From Akkermansiaceae bacterium (GTDB taxonomy: Bacteria; Verrucomicrobiota; Verrucomicrobiia; Verrucomicrobiales; Akkermansiaceae): 32,103 bases of DNA. The stretch lies in assembly GCA_018676385.1 (NCBI GenBank), contig JABHEX010000132.1:1-32103 (forward strand), given 5' to 3'. The notes below the pieces were generated by a model. It was not told the origin of the DNA. It searched no databases and worked only from the letters and a program-made list of their open reading frames with translations. This document shows positions 21,017-28,815 of this stretch, piece after piece. The translations under genes were made by a program, and so were the position numbers. Positions within the stretch are counted from its first letter, which is position 1. Each line of letters opens with the position of its first letter.

Positions 21017-22756
21017 ATGATTTCAGGTACGACCTACAGATTGCAGATCAATACATCGGTTCACCTCAAAGAACTGGATGATGAAACGTGCCGGGCTCTT
21101 GTCTCTATGATGCATAATGTATCAATCTTGTATGGTATTCAGGTATTAACCTACCGAGTCCGCTGGGCAAACATAATGATGTTAGTCGAGTCTAGGTTAG
21201 ACCATTTTTCAATTAGAGAGTTTTTGGCTGCAGATGAGAGTGATATAGGTAGTGGAAAAACCATGCTGTTTGAACATTTCAGCAAGTATTTTGGTGATGA
21301 TTCTGTCGATCTATTGAACCATGAAATATCGAATATTGCTGAGTCATTGGGTGTATCAGCGGATATCGCGACGCATCGAGTAGCAAGAAGAATAGGTAAT
21401 ACTGAGGAGTTTCTGGTTCACGTGAGTGGAGATTTTAGTGAATGGGTAGAGCAAAATCGCCCCCAATTATTTTCTGAGTTGGATGGTCAAATTATTGGCG
21501 ATGCAGCTCAAGGCTTGATGGTAGAAGGTGATTATTCTCTGAGAAATACGGCATCGGAGATGGATCATGCTGCAGTTGATTTGGTTTTGGGGCATGACAC
21601 ACCTGTTTTGTGTTCTGGTTATGCTGATGCTCTACGAGGAAATCAGCATGCAATAACCGGTTTAAAGATACTGACGGCTTGTCCTGACATTGCCTCTGTG
21701 GAGAAATTAGAATATGGTGCATGGTTGCACATGGACCGTTCTGAGCTTTTGTCAGAGCTAGAGACAGAGGTGGGCAGCATTGAAGATACTTCCGTATCCA
21801 GCCGCAATGAGCAGCACTTAGTAAAAAGAAAAAGGAGGTCATCAAGAAGAGCATCTGTGGATCGTGTTAAAAAACAGGTGAGGGTTACATCTGAAATTCC
21901 TTTTGGGTTAAAGAGTGTTATATCCGGATTTATGTTACTACTCATTATCATCGGAGGTATGGGCTACTTTGCTTTAAATTCAGCTACTCAAAAAAACACT
22001 TCGCAAGAGCCGCTGGAGTCTAATGAACTTGTTTTAGTTGATGATGCGAAGTCATACGAGTCGGATGATTTATCCATCCAATTAGGTGAGCTAGCTAGCC
22101 CTGAGGCATATGAACTAGCCAAAAAGTTTGCCATGAGTAGCGACCCTAATGAGAGGCTTAAGATGTCCCGAAATCCTGAGCAAACCAAAAAGCATCTACC
22201 CGATTACCCGGCGCAGGCCATCGATGTGCCAGCAGAAAGGATAAATAGAGGCAAAATATTAAGATCTTCTGACATCGTCTTTCGTGCATTCCCCGCCATT
22301 TTTTCTGATGGAAGTAGACGTATTATATGTGTGTTGATCACAGACGATGGATTGCGAGTCGACTGGGACTCTTATGCGTTTTATGGTACAGCGACTTGGC
22401 CGGAATTACTAAGCGGGGAAAAAAAGACTGCTGATATTCGTGCATTAGCTGTTCAAAGATCTTATTATAACTTCAATTACAGGGATGATAACCAATGGCT
22501 ATGCCTCGAGTTGGTAACCCCTGATTATGATCGTAGCCTCTATGCTTATGCACGCCGTACATCTCGAACTGGGAAGATGCTCATTGGCTGGTTAAAAAAT
22601 GCCCCTGCCAAAACTAGGCGGCCTCTGACCCTGAGAATTTCATCAACCGCAGAGGATAGTAAGAGAAGGCAGTTTACGATTGAACGGTTGCTTGCTCTCA
22701 GTCCAGTGGTGGGCGACGTGGATGCTGAGGATACCATAAATCTTGACGATTTATAG
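21017..22756 (+). CDS. Membrane protein with degenerate REP-associated transposase (Y1/HUH)-like N-terminus, single TM and uncharacterised C-terminal domain
   Basis: N-terminal YGIQVLTYRVRWANIMMLVESR resembles the RAYT segment ending in NHFHLLVE; GLMVEGDYSLRNTASEMDHAAVDLVLGHDTPVLCSGYADALRG resembles the RAYT SVLVEG...YIDLNPVRAGLV...WSGYGEA segment; TM at about residues 302-322. Confidence 0.6.
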   Translation: MISGTTYRLQINTSVHLKELDDETCRALVSMMHNVSILYGIQVLTYRVRWANIMMLVESRLDHFSIREFLAADESDIGSGKTMLFEHFSKYFGDDSVDLLNHEISNIAESLGVSADIATHRVARRIGNTEEFLVHVSGDFSEWVEQNRPQLFSELDGQIIGDAAQGLMVEGDYSLRNTASEMDHAAVDLVLGHDTPVLCSGYADALRGNQHAITGLKILTACPDIASVEKLEYGAWLHMDRSELLSELETEVGSIEDTSVSSRNEQHLVKRKRRSSRRASVDRVKKQVRVTSEIPFGLKSVISGFMLLLIIIGGMGYFALNSATQKNTSQEPLESNELVLVDDAKSYESDDLSIQLGELASPEAYELAKKFAMSSDPNERLKMSRNPEQTKKHLPDYPAQAIDVPAERINRGKILRSSDIVFRAFPAIFSDGSRRIICVLITDDGLRVDWDSYAFYGTATWPELLSGEKKTADIRALAVQRSYYNFNYRDDNQWLCLELVTPDYDRSLYAYARRTSRTGKMLIGWLKNAPAKTRRPLTLRISSTAEDSKRRQFTIERLLALSPVVGDVDAEDTINLDDL

Positions 22757-22993
22757 GTAAGTTGGGGCATGTGTGACCATGTACGTGATGCAAGCAGATC
22801 ATTTAGATTCGCCCACTGGATAGCAATTAGGCTCTTTTTTGCCATGCTATTCGAGCTTAATCAACAATGTTAATGTGCTGACAGCAAACCAAACTCCAAT
22901 CCTTGTTTTTGGATTCCCAATAAATGGTGCATGTCCGAATGATTGAGACAATTAGAGAATCAGTTGTGAGGCGCCGAGTGCAGATGAATAGTT

Positions 22994-23563
22994 TTATTTA
23001 TTCTCACCTTTTTGGTCTTTCTTAACCTCTTTTTTTTGTGCGGCTACAAATTTTAGAACTGTTCCGTTGATGCAGTATCGCTTGTCGGTGGGGGTGTCAA
23101 ACCCTTCACCCGTGAAAACATGCCCAAGGTGCGCGTCGCAGACGTTACAGCGGACTTCAATGCGAAAACCATCAAGGTCACGTATCGACTTTACGTTTTT
23201 TGCCTTCGACGGGTCATAAAATGATGGCCAGCCACAACGTGCATCAAATTTTTCTTTGGAGGAAAACAGCTCAGCGTTGCAACCGACGCAGTAGTATGTG
23301 CCTTCGCCTTGTTTTTTGAACTGTTTATAAACATCTCCACCTGGACGCTCAGTACCCGCTTGACGTGCAATACGATACTGTTCCGGCGTGAGCTTTTCTC
23401 TCCATTCTTGCTCCGTTTTTTCAACGGGCTTTGTAGGTTGGGTGGGGGGAGTGTCTGATGTGTGCATGGGCTTTTTTTCTTCTGCAACGGTTGCTAGATG
23501 TGCGACCACGATCATAACACTTCCAATAACGGTATACGTGAGAAAATTACTGCGCACAAACAT
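22994..23563 (-). CDS. msrB: Peptide-methionine (R)-S-oxide reductase MsrB with N-terminal signal/anchor
   Basis: GTYYCVGCNAELFSSKEKFDARCGWPSFYDP, EVRCNVCDAHLGHVF, RYCING; hydrophobic N-terminus. Confidence 0.93.
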   Translation of the reverse strand: MFVRSNFLTYTVIGSVMIVVAHLATVAEEKKPMHTSDTPPTQPTKPVEKTEQEWREKLTPEQYRIARQAGTERPGGDVYKQFKKQGEGTYYCVGCNAELFSSKEKFDARCGWPSFYDPSKAKNVKSIRDLDGFRIEVRCNVCDAHLGHVFTGEGFDTPTDKRYCINGTVLKFVAAQKKEVKKDQKGENK

Positions 23564-23624
23564 AACTAATTATTTTTATTGTAGAGCAAATGATGCGAGA
23601 TGTCAAACACACGCACATTACCTA

Positions 23625-24413
23625 TTAATTTGCTAGCCCGATTGGTAGAAATACACTCAGTAACATAGTTAGGAAAAAATTCATGATGAGTATAGCCAGA
23701 GAGGAGAAAACCATGGCGCGTGTTGTTCCCTTGCCGACCCCTACTGCTCCGTCTTTTGCTTTCAATCCTTGGTGACAAGAAATAAGAACAATGAGGATTC
23801 CAAAAACAAATCCTTTTATGAGGGCAATGTAAATGTCTGCAATTTCTGTATGTTCCTGTGTGTGATGAACCCACCATGCTTCCGAGATACCGAATGTCTG
23901 AGTGCCGACCACCCAGCTGGCTGCAATACCGAAAGCCGATGCCTCGGTGATAAGCAAAGGCACCGAGATTATCATTGCTATCATCCTCGGTGTTACCAAG
24001 TAATCGATGGGATTTACACTCATTGAGCGTAGGGCATCGACTTGTTCAGTGACTTGCATGGTGCCGATTTCTGCAGACATTGAGGCACCCACTCGCCCGG
24101 CCAACATAACTCCCGTGAGAACAGGGCCTAGTTCTCTTAGCATGCCCACACTCACTAATGCGCCTCCCATCGATTCCATTTTTAATCCACTGAGCTGAAA
24201 CAGCCCTTGTGCTGCGAGTACTGCGCCGACAAATGCACCGGTTATGATGACAACTGGCTGCGACCGAAATCCGATTTCAACGATCTGGTTGAGGAGTATG
24301 CGCCCGCGTATTTTGCCGCGTAACAAAGACTCTAGGATTTTGCATGTAAGCTCATACAATTGCCCTAAATAATCTAGAAACAATAGAACCGGTTTGCCTA
24401 ACGATACGAGCAT
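23625..24413 (-). CDS. mlaE: MlaE-family ABC transporter permease
   Basis: VEIGFRSQPVVIITGAFVGAVLAAQG, ELGPVLTGVMLAGRVGASMSAEIGTMQVTEQVDALRSMSVNPIDYLVTPR. Confidence 0.92.
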   Translation of the reverse strand: MLVSLGKPVLLFLDYLGQLYELTCKILESLLRGKIRGRILLNQIVEIGFRSQPVVIITGAFVGAVLAAQGLFQLSGLKMESMGGALVSVGMLRELGPVLTGVMLAGRVGASMSAEIGTMQVTEQVDALRSMSVNPIDYLVTPRMIAMIISVPLLITEASAFGIAASWVVGTQTFGISEAWWVHHTQEHTEIADIYIALIKGFVFGILIVLISCHQGLKAKDGAVGVGKGTTRAMVFSSLAILIMNFFLTMLLSVFLPIGLAN

Positions 24414-24478
24414 GACAATAATCTATGCTTAATTACTAACTGCGCCAACGGCAAAAATAAAAGGCATTCATCTTCGAC

Positions 24479-24514
24479 AAAAAAACCTGAACCACACTAA
24501 GCGGTTCAGGTTTT
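24479..24514 (-). terminator. Intrinsic terminator of the HU gene
   Basis: Perfect 12-bp stem AAAACCTGAACC (24482-24493)/GGTTCAGGTTTT (24503-24514), 9-nt loop; 7-T run on the minus strand. Confidence 0.9.
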
Positions 24515-24549
24515 CGGGTTAATGATTTATTAAGAGCTGAGCGCTTTAA

Positions 24550-24825
24550 TTAAAGCGAGCCCTTGAGGCTGGATGAGCACTTAAAACCAACTGTTTTGGA
24601 GGCTTTAATTTGCATGGCTTCACCAGTCTTCGGGTTGCGACCCTGACGGGCTGCACGATGTTTGACTGCGAAAGTACCAAATCCAATGAGTTGGACTTTA
24701 CCATCACTTTTCACACCACTTGCAATGCTGTCAAGGACAGCGGCAAGGGCATCTTCTGCGCAACGTTTAGTTGCATCTTTCCCGAGGGAATTTTGAACGG
24801 CTTCGACGAGTTCGGATTTATTCAT
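24550..24825 (-). CDS. HU-family DNA-binding protein
   Basis: MNKSELVEAVQNSLGKDATKRCAEDAL...VQLIGFGTFAVKHRAARQGRNPKTGEAMQIKASKTVGFKC. Confidence 0.95.
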   Translation of the reverse strand: MNKSELVEAVQNSLGKDATKRCAEDALAAVLDSIASGVKSDGKVQLIGFGTFAVKHRAARQGRNPKTGEAMQIKASKTVGFKCSSSLKGSL

Positions 24826-24963
24826 AACATGGATCTTTTGGCATCATTGGATGCTATTGTAAAGTTAAATAATCCTCTATTTTCCCTAGGGATTGCTTGA
24901 CTTGCGGATGGTTTTTGAATGGCGGTTTCGCCGAGCTGTCTCCTCAAACCCCCATTTAGATAG

Positions 24964-24983
24964 GTTTCTAACATGTTAGAAAC
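24964..24983. promoter_or_regulatory. Perfect 20-bp palindrome, candidate operator
   Basis: GTTTCTAACATGTTAGAAAC in the intergenic region between divergent HU and YiiX-like genes. Confidence 0.55.
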
Positions 24984-25047
24984 TGTTAGCGTATAAGGGA
25001 TATGGTTTTATTTCGGCCTTGATGCATATTGACGTCTCTCATTTGAT

Positions 25048-26400
25048 ATGAGAGAAATCATTCTAATGGAGAAACTAGGATCTGAATTAGTTGCCCGTGC
25101 GGCTCGAGCTGTGCGCTCCGTTGCAAGTGCTATACCACGCAGAGATAATATGGAGCAGGAGCTGGTAGATGCTGAAGTGGCGCAGCAGCGAGGTCATTTT
25201 TTACCTGATGAAAACGAGCGGCTCTGTGAAATTTTTGCCCGCTATTTGAGTGCGCGGGGTATTTTACTGGAGGTCGTGGCGTCCATCGAGCCGATTCTAG
25301 ATCAGCTACCAGATGGCACTAATCAAAATAATGAGAGCGAATGGCAATGCTGCATGCGCACCTATATAATTGGGTTCACAGCCGCTGCCATGCTCGTGCG
25401 ATCGGCAACTTATATGGTGAGCCTTGCGCAAAACAGGTCTGTGGTTTGGAAAAAACTCGACGAAGCTGAGCCGCGTTTCGGAATCCCCGTCAAGAGCTTT
25501 ACCATGGTTTATAAGAATCTTGGCTCTGCGAGGCGAATGTATAGATTTCACGAGGCAATGACATTTTACGAAGTGCATCGTGATGATATCAAAGCACTAT
25601 CTGATGACCCCTTGGTTGGCGAGCTTGTGCACATTCTTGCACATGAGGAGCAATTTTTTGAAACACGGAAACGCAAATACTTACAAAAGAAGTGGGGTTA
25701 CCGGCGCCATTCTTTCAAGCGACGACATATTTCTGGATATAAAAAAGTGATGTTTCACCTTTTTAAGTTGAGTGGTAGCGCGATCGCGGAAATGAAGCAA
25801 CCATTCGTCAAGCCCAAGGGGCAGGGTAAGCGTGTTACCAAAACTACACTGGATGCTCTTAGACCGATGCTTATGGCGGGGGATGTCATTATTACCAGGC
25901 ATGATGACGCTCTGAGCAACTTATTTCTTCCTGGCTTCTGGCCTCATGCTGCCTTGTATTTAGGTGAGCAGCAAGAACGTGATATGCTTGGCGTTGTATT
26001 GGCGGATCGCGATAATCGTTGCTTAGAAGCGGCGCAATTTCTTGAAGCTAAAAAAGATGGTGTCCTAGTTCGCCCATTTGAAGAAACTTTGCTGGTCGAT
26101 GCCTTCATGGTAATTCGCCCACGGCTAGAGCATAAGCAACGTGCTCAAGCGCTGAACAGAGCACTCACGCATGAAGGCAAACTTTATGATTTTATGTTTG
26201 ATTTTCGTAAGGCTGATAGACTTGCCTGCACGGAGGTAATATATCGTAGTTACCATGGTATTGGGCCGATCACTTTTGAGCTCAGAAAACATACGGGCAA
26301 ACTCTGTCTATCTGCAGAGGATCTCATTGCTCAGGCGCTAGACTCAGGGCACTTCGAAAAAGTTGTTGAGTTCGGGGTTGATACTAATGTGCTTACTTAG
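25048..26400 (+). CDS. YiiX/YebB-like permuted papain-fold protein with long N-terminal helical domain (alternative start 25066)
   Basis: MAGDVIITRHDDALSNLFLPGFWPHAALYLG ... RLACTEVIYRSYHGIG, with H-then-C order of permuted NlpC/P60 enzymes. Confidence 0.75.
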   Translation: MREIILMEKLGSELVARAARAVRSVASAIPRRDNMEQELVDAEVAQQRGHFLPDENERLCEIFARYLSARGILLEVVASIEPILDQLPDGTNQNNESEWQCCMRTYIIGFTAAAMLVRSATYMVSLAQNRSVVWKKLDEAEPRFGIPVKSFTMVYKNLGSARRMYRFHEAMTFYEVHRDDIKALSDDPLVGELVHILAHEEQFFETRKRKYLQKKWGYRRHSFKRRHISGYKKVMFHLFKLSGSAIAEMKQPFVKPKGQGKRVTKTTLDALRPMLMAGDVIITRHDDALSNLFLPGFWPHAALYLGEQQERDMLGVVLADRDNRCLEAAQFLEAKKDGVLVRPFEETLLVDAFMVIRPRLEHKQRAQALNRALTHEGKLYDFMFDFRKADRLACTEVIYRSYHGIGPITFELRKHTGKLCLSAEDLIAQALDSGHFEKVVEFGVDTNVLT

Positions 26401-26470
26401 TTTTCACTTCCTACAAGTATATATTACATATGTGATTACTTTCCAGCCAGTTACATACTCTTCTGAAAAG

Positions 26471-26490
26471 TTTGTGAAAAATTTCACAAA
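26471..26490. promoter_or_regulatory. CRP/FNR-family-like palindrome upstream of the ATP synthase operon
   Basis: TTTGTGAAAAATTTCACAAA contains TGTGA-N6-TCACA with extended symmetric flanks, about 65 bp upstream of the atpB ATG. Confidence 0.5.
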
Positions 26491-26555
26491 TAGACTTGCG
26501 CGCTATCACCGCACACGATATAGCCCCGTCCGCCAACATTGTTGGCTACCGCATT

Positions 26556-27428
26556 ATGACCAGTTTCCTGTCATCAAGCACATTCAAATTTTCCCTTTCC
26601 TTAGCGATTCTTGCGCTGGGCACTGGCGCGGCATCCGCTGCCGGCGGCCATCAGCTACCGCTCTACCCTGAGTCGCCTTTTCAAGGCACCCCATTCTCAT
26701 GGATTTCCAATTCCATGATCATGGTCTGGATGGGTGCAGGTCTTATTATTCTGTTCTGCCGGGCCGCCACTAAAAAAATGGCACTGGTTCCCGCGGGTTT
26801 CCAGAACTTCGCCGAGTGGCTCGTCGAAAGCCTCTACGATTTCTTTGCAGGTATATTAGGTGATCACCTGGTGAAGCGCACATTCTGGTTTTTCGGTGCC
26901 ACCTTCATGCTTATTCTCACGGTCAACTACCTTGCGCTGATTCCAGGAGTTGGCACGATCTATCAAGAAGACTCAAGTGGCCACATCAAGGGTCTACTTC
27001 GTGGTGGAAATGCTGACCTCAACATGACCGCCGCTATGGCGATCACATTCTTTATCCTCTGGATCTTCTGGTCGTTCTCTGAAATCGGAGCCAAGAACTT
27101 CTTCGCTCACATATTTGCCTCCAAAGGCTCGTTCACCGGCATCATGAAGGTCGGCATGGCCATCATGTTCTTCCTCGTCGGTATTCTCGAGGTTGTCTCG
27201 ATTTTCATCCGACCTGTCGCCCTCAGTTTCCGTCTGTTCGGAAATATTTACGGCGGCGAGCAGACGCTTGAGGGTCTGATGGCGCTCGTTCCTTCCTATC
27301 TCGCTTTCCTCCCCGCGCTTCCATTCTACTTTATGGAGCTTCTCGTCGGCCTCGTGCAGGCACTTGTCTTTACCCTTCTCTGCGCCGTCTTCCTGAAACT
27401 CATGTGCGATCACGGCGACGAACACTAA
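26556..27428 (+). CDS. atpB: F0F1 ATP synthase subunit a
   Basis: Conserved helices NFAEWLVESLYDFF, RPVALSFRLFGNIYGGEQ, LPALPFYFMELLVGLVQALVFTLL; start set at ATG 26556 (MTSFLSS). Confidence 0.93.
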   Translation: MTSFLSSSTFKFSLSLAILALGTGAASAAGGHQLPLYPESPFQGTPFSWISNSMIMVWMGAGLIILFCRAATKKMALVPAGFQNFAEWLVESLYDFFAGILGDHLVKRTFWFFGATFMLILTVNYLALIPGVGTIYQEDSSGHIKGLLRGGNADLNMTAAMAITFFILWIFWSFSEIGAKNFFAHIFASKGSFTGIMKVGMAIMFFLVGILEVVSIFIRPVALSFRLFGNIYGGEQTLEGLMALVPSYLAFLPALPFYFMELLVGLVQALVFTLLCAVFLKLMCDHGDEH

Positions 27429-27485
27429 ACACTCTTGAGAGTCTGACCATGGGCAAACCGTGGGGGCTTTCAGAAACAACACTAA

Positions 27486-27707
<222 letters not shown>

Positions 27708-27736
27708 TTAAGCAGCGGATTTTAATCCAAAACTTT

Positions 27737-27773
27737 ATTAGGTGCCGTCTGGCGCAGCTTAGCGGCACCTAAT
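27737..27773 (+). promoter_or_regulatory. Strong hairpin in the atpE-atpF intergenic region
   Basis: Perfect 11-bp stem ATTAGGTGCCG (27737-27747)/CGGCACCTAAT (27763-27773), no downstream T run. Confidence 0.65.
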
Positions 27774-27802
27774 TCCTCTCTCCCTAACTACTTTTTCTCA
27801 CA

Positions 27803-28342
27803 ATGATCACATTCATCGCAGCAGCCGGAACCGAAGCAGCCGAACAAGGCTTCTTGGAGACTTTTGGTGTGAACTGGCCGTTCTTTATCGCCCAGCTCGT
27901 CAACTTCATCATCGTGCTCATTGTGCTGAAAAAATTCGCGTTCAAGCCTATTCAGGAACTCCTTGAGCAACGCCGTAATCGCATTGCCGAGGGCGAAGAA
28001 AAGCTCAAGCGCATCGAGCAGGAACTCGCCGAGTCCGAGCAGCGATCCCAAGAAGCCATCGATAAAGCCAACGCAGACGCCGCTCGCCTCATCACCGAGG
28101 CCAAAGAGAGCGCAGCATCACTTTCAGAGAAAAAAGCCCAGGAAGCCGTCGCTTCTGCGCAGACAATTCTCGCCAAAGCCGAAGAGGCTGCCGTCGCCGA
28201 GCGCAAGACCATGCAGACCGAGCTTAAGAAGGAGTTCGGCCGACTCGTCACCAACACCACAGCCAACGTTACTGGCAAGGTGCTCACCGACGACGACCAA
28301 AAACGCATCAACGAAGAAGCGCTCGCCAGCGTCGAAAGCTGA
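27803..28342 (+). CDS. atpF: F0F1 ATP synthase subunit b
   Basis: NWPFFIAQLVNFIIVLIVLKKFAFKPIQELLEQRRNRIAEGEEKLKRIE followed by a long charged helix. Confidence 0.95.
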   Translation: MITFIAAAGTEAAEQGFLETFGVNWPFFIAQLVNFIIVLIVLKKFAFKPIQELLEQRRNRIAEGEEKLKRIEQELAESEQRSQEAIDKANADAARLITEAKESAASLSEKKAQEAVASAQTILAKAEEAAVAERKTMQTELKKEFGRLVTNTTANVTGKVLTDDDQKRINEEALASVES

Positions 28343-28379
28343 CCTTCTTATTTATCACACTGATCAATTACTATTCGCC

Positions 28380-28772
28380 ATGAAGGTTTCCAAAGACGCA
28401 GCCAAAGCAGCCAGCAGAATTTTTAGTCTCTGCGCTCCTGACGGGCAGCTGGATGAGGAAAAATTTCGCAAAGCCGTTGCTCTAATCGTTGAGTCCAAGC
28501 CGCGCGACTACCGTGGGATCTTGCACTCACTGCAGCGCCTCGTCCGCCTCGATGTCGAAAGCCGCAAGGCAGTTGTCGAAAGCGCTGTCGAGATGGACGC
28601 CGCGGCCAAGTCTCGGATCGAAACCAATCTCAACGAGCAATACGGCGGTGGCCTAAGCTTCAGCTACACCACCACTCCCGAGCTTCTCGGCGGCACCCGC
28701 ATCCGCGTCGGGAACGACGTCTGGGACGGATCCGTCAAAGCACGCCTCGACCGCCTTAACAACGCATTCTAA
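28380..28772 (+). CDS. atpH: F0F1 ATP synthase subunit delta (short form)
   Basis: C-terminal ETNLNEQYGGGLSFSYTTTPELLGGTRIRVGNDVWDGSVKARLDRL is the OSCP/delta signature; start set at ATG 28380, not ORF-track 27963. Confidence 0.9.
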   Translation: MKVSKDAAKAASRIFSLCAPDGQLDEEKFRKAVALIVESKPRDYRGILHSLQRLVRLDVESRKAVVESAVEMDAAAKSRIETNLNEQYGGGLSFSYTTTPELLGGTRIRVGNDVWDGSVKARLDRLNNAF

Positions 28773-28815
28773 GACTTTTTAAACTTTAAACTAATCACTT
28801 CTAACTAAAAACGCC

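Noticed and set aside
26994-27482. 162-aa minus-strand ORF over atpB
   Set aside because: Antisense shadow ORF; low-complexity acidic/basic composition, no homology pattern.
27963-28772. 269-aa ORF in the track starting inside atpF
   Set aside because: Its first 139 codons are an out-of-frame reading of atpF; the real gene in this frame is atpH starting at ATG 28380.
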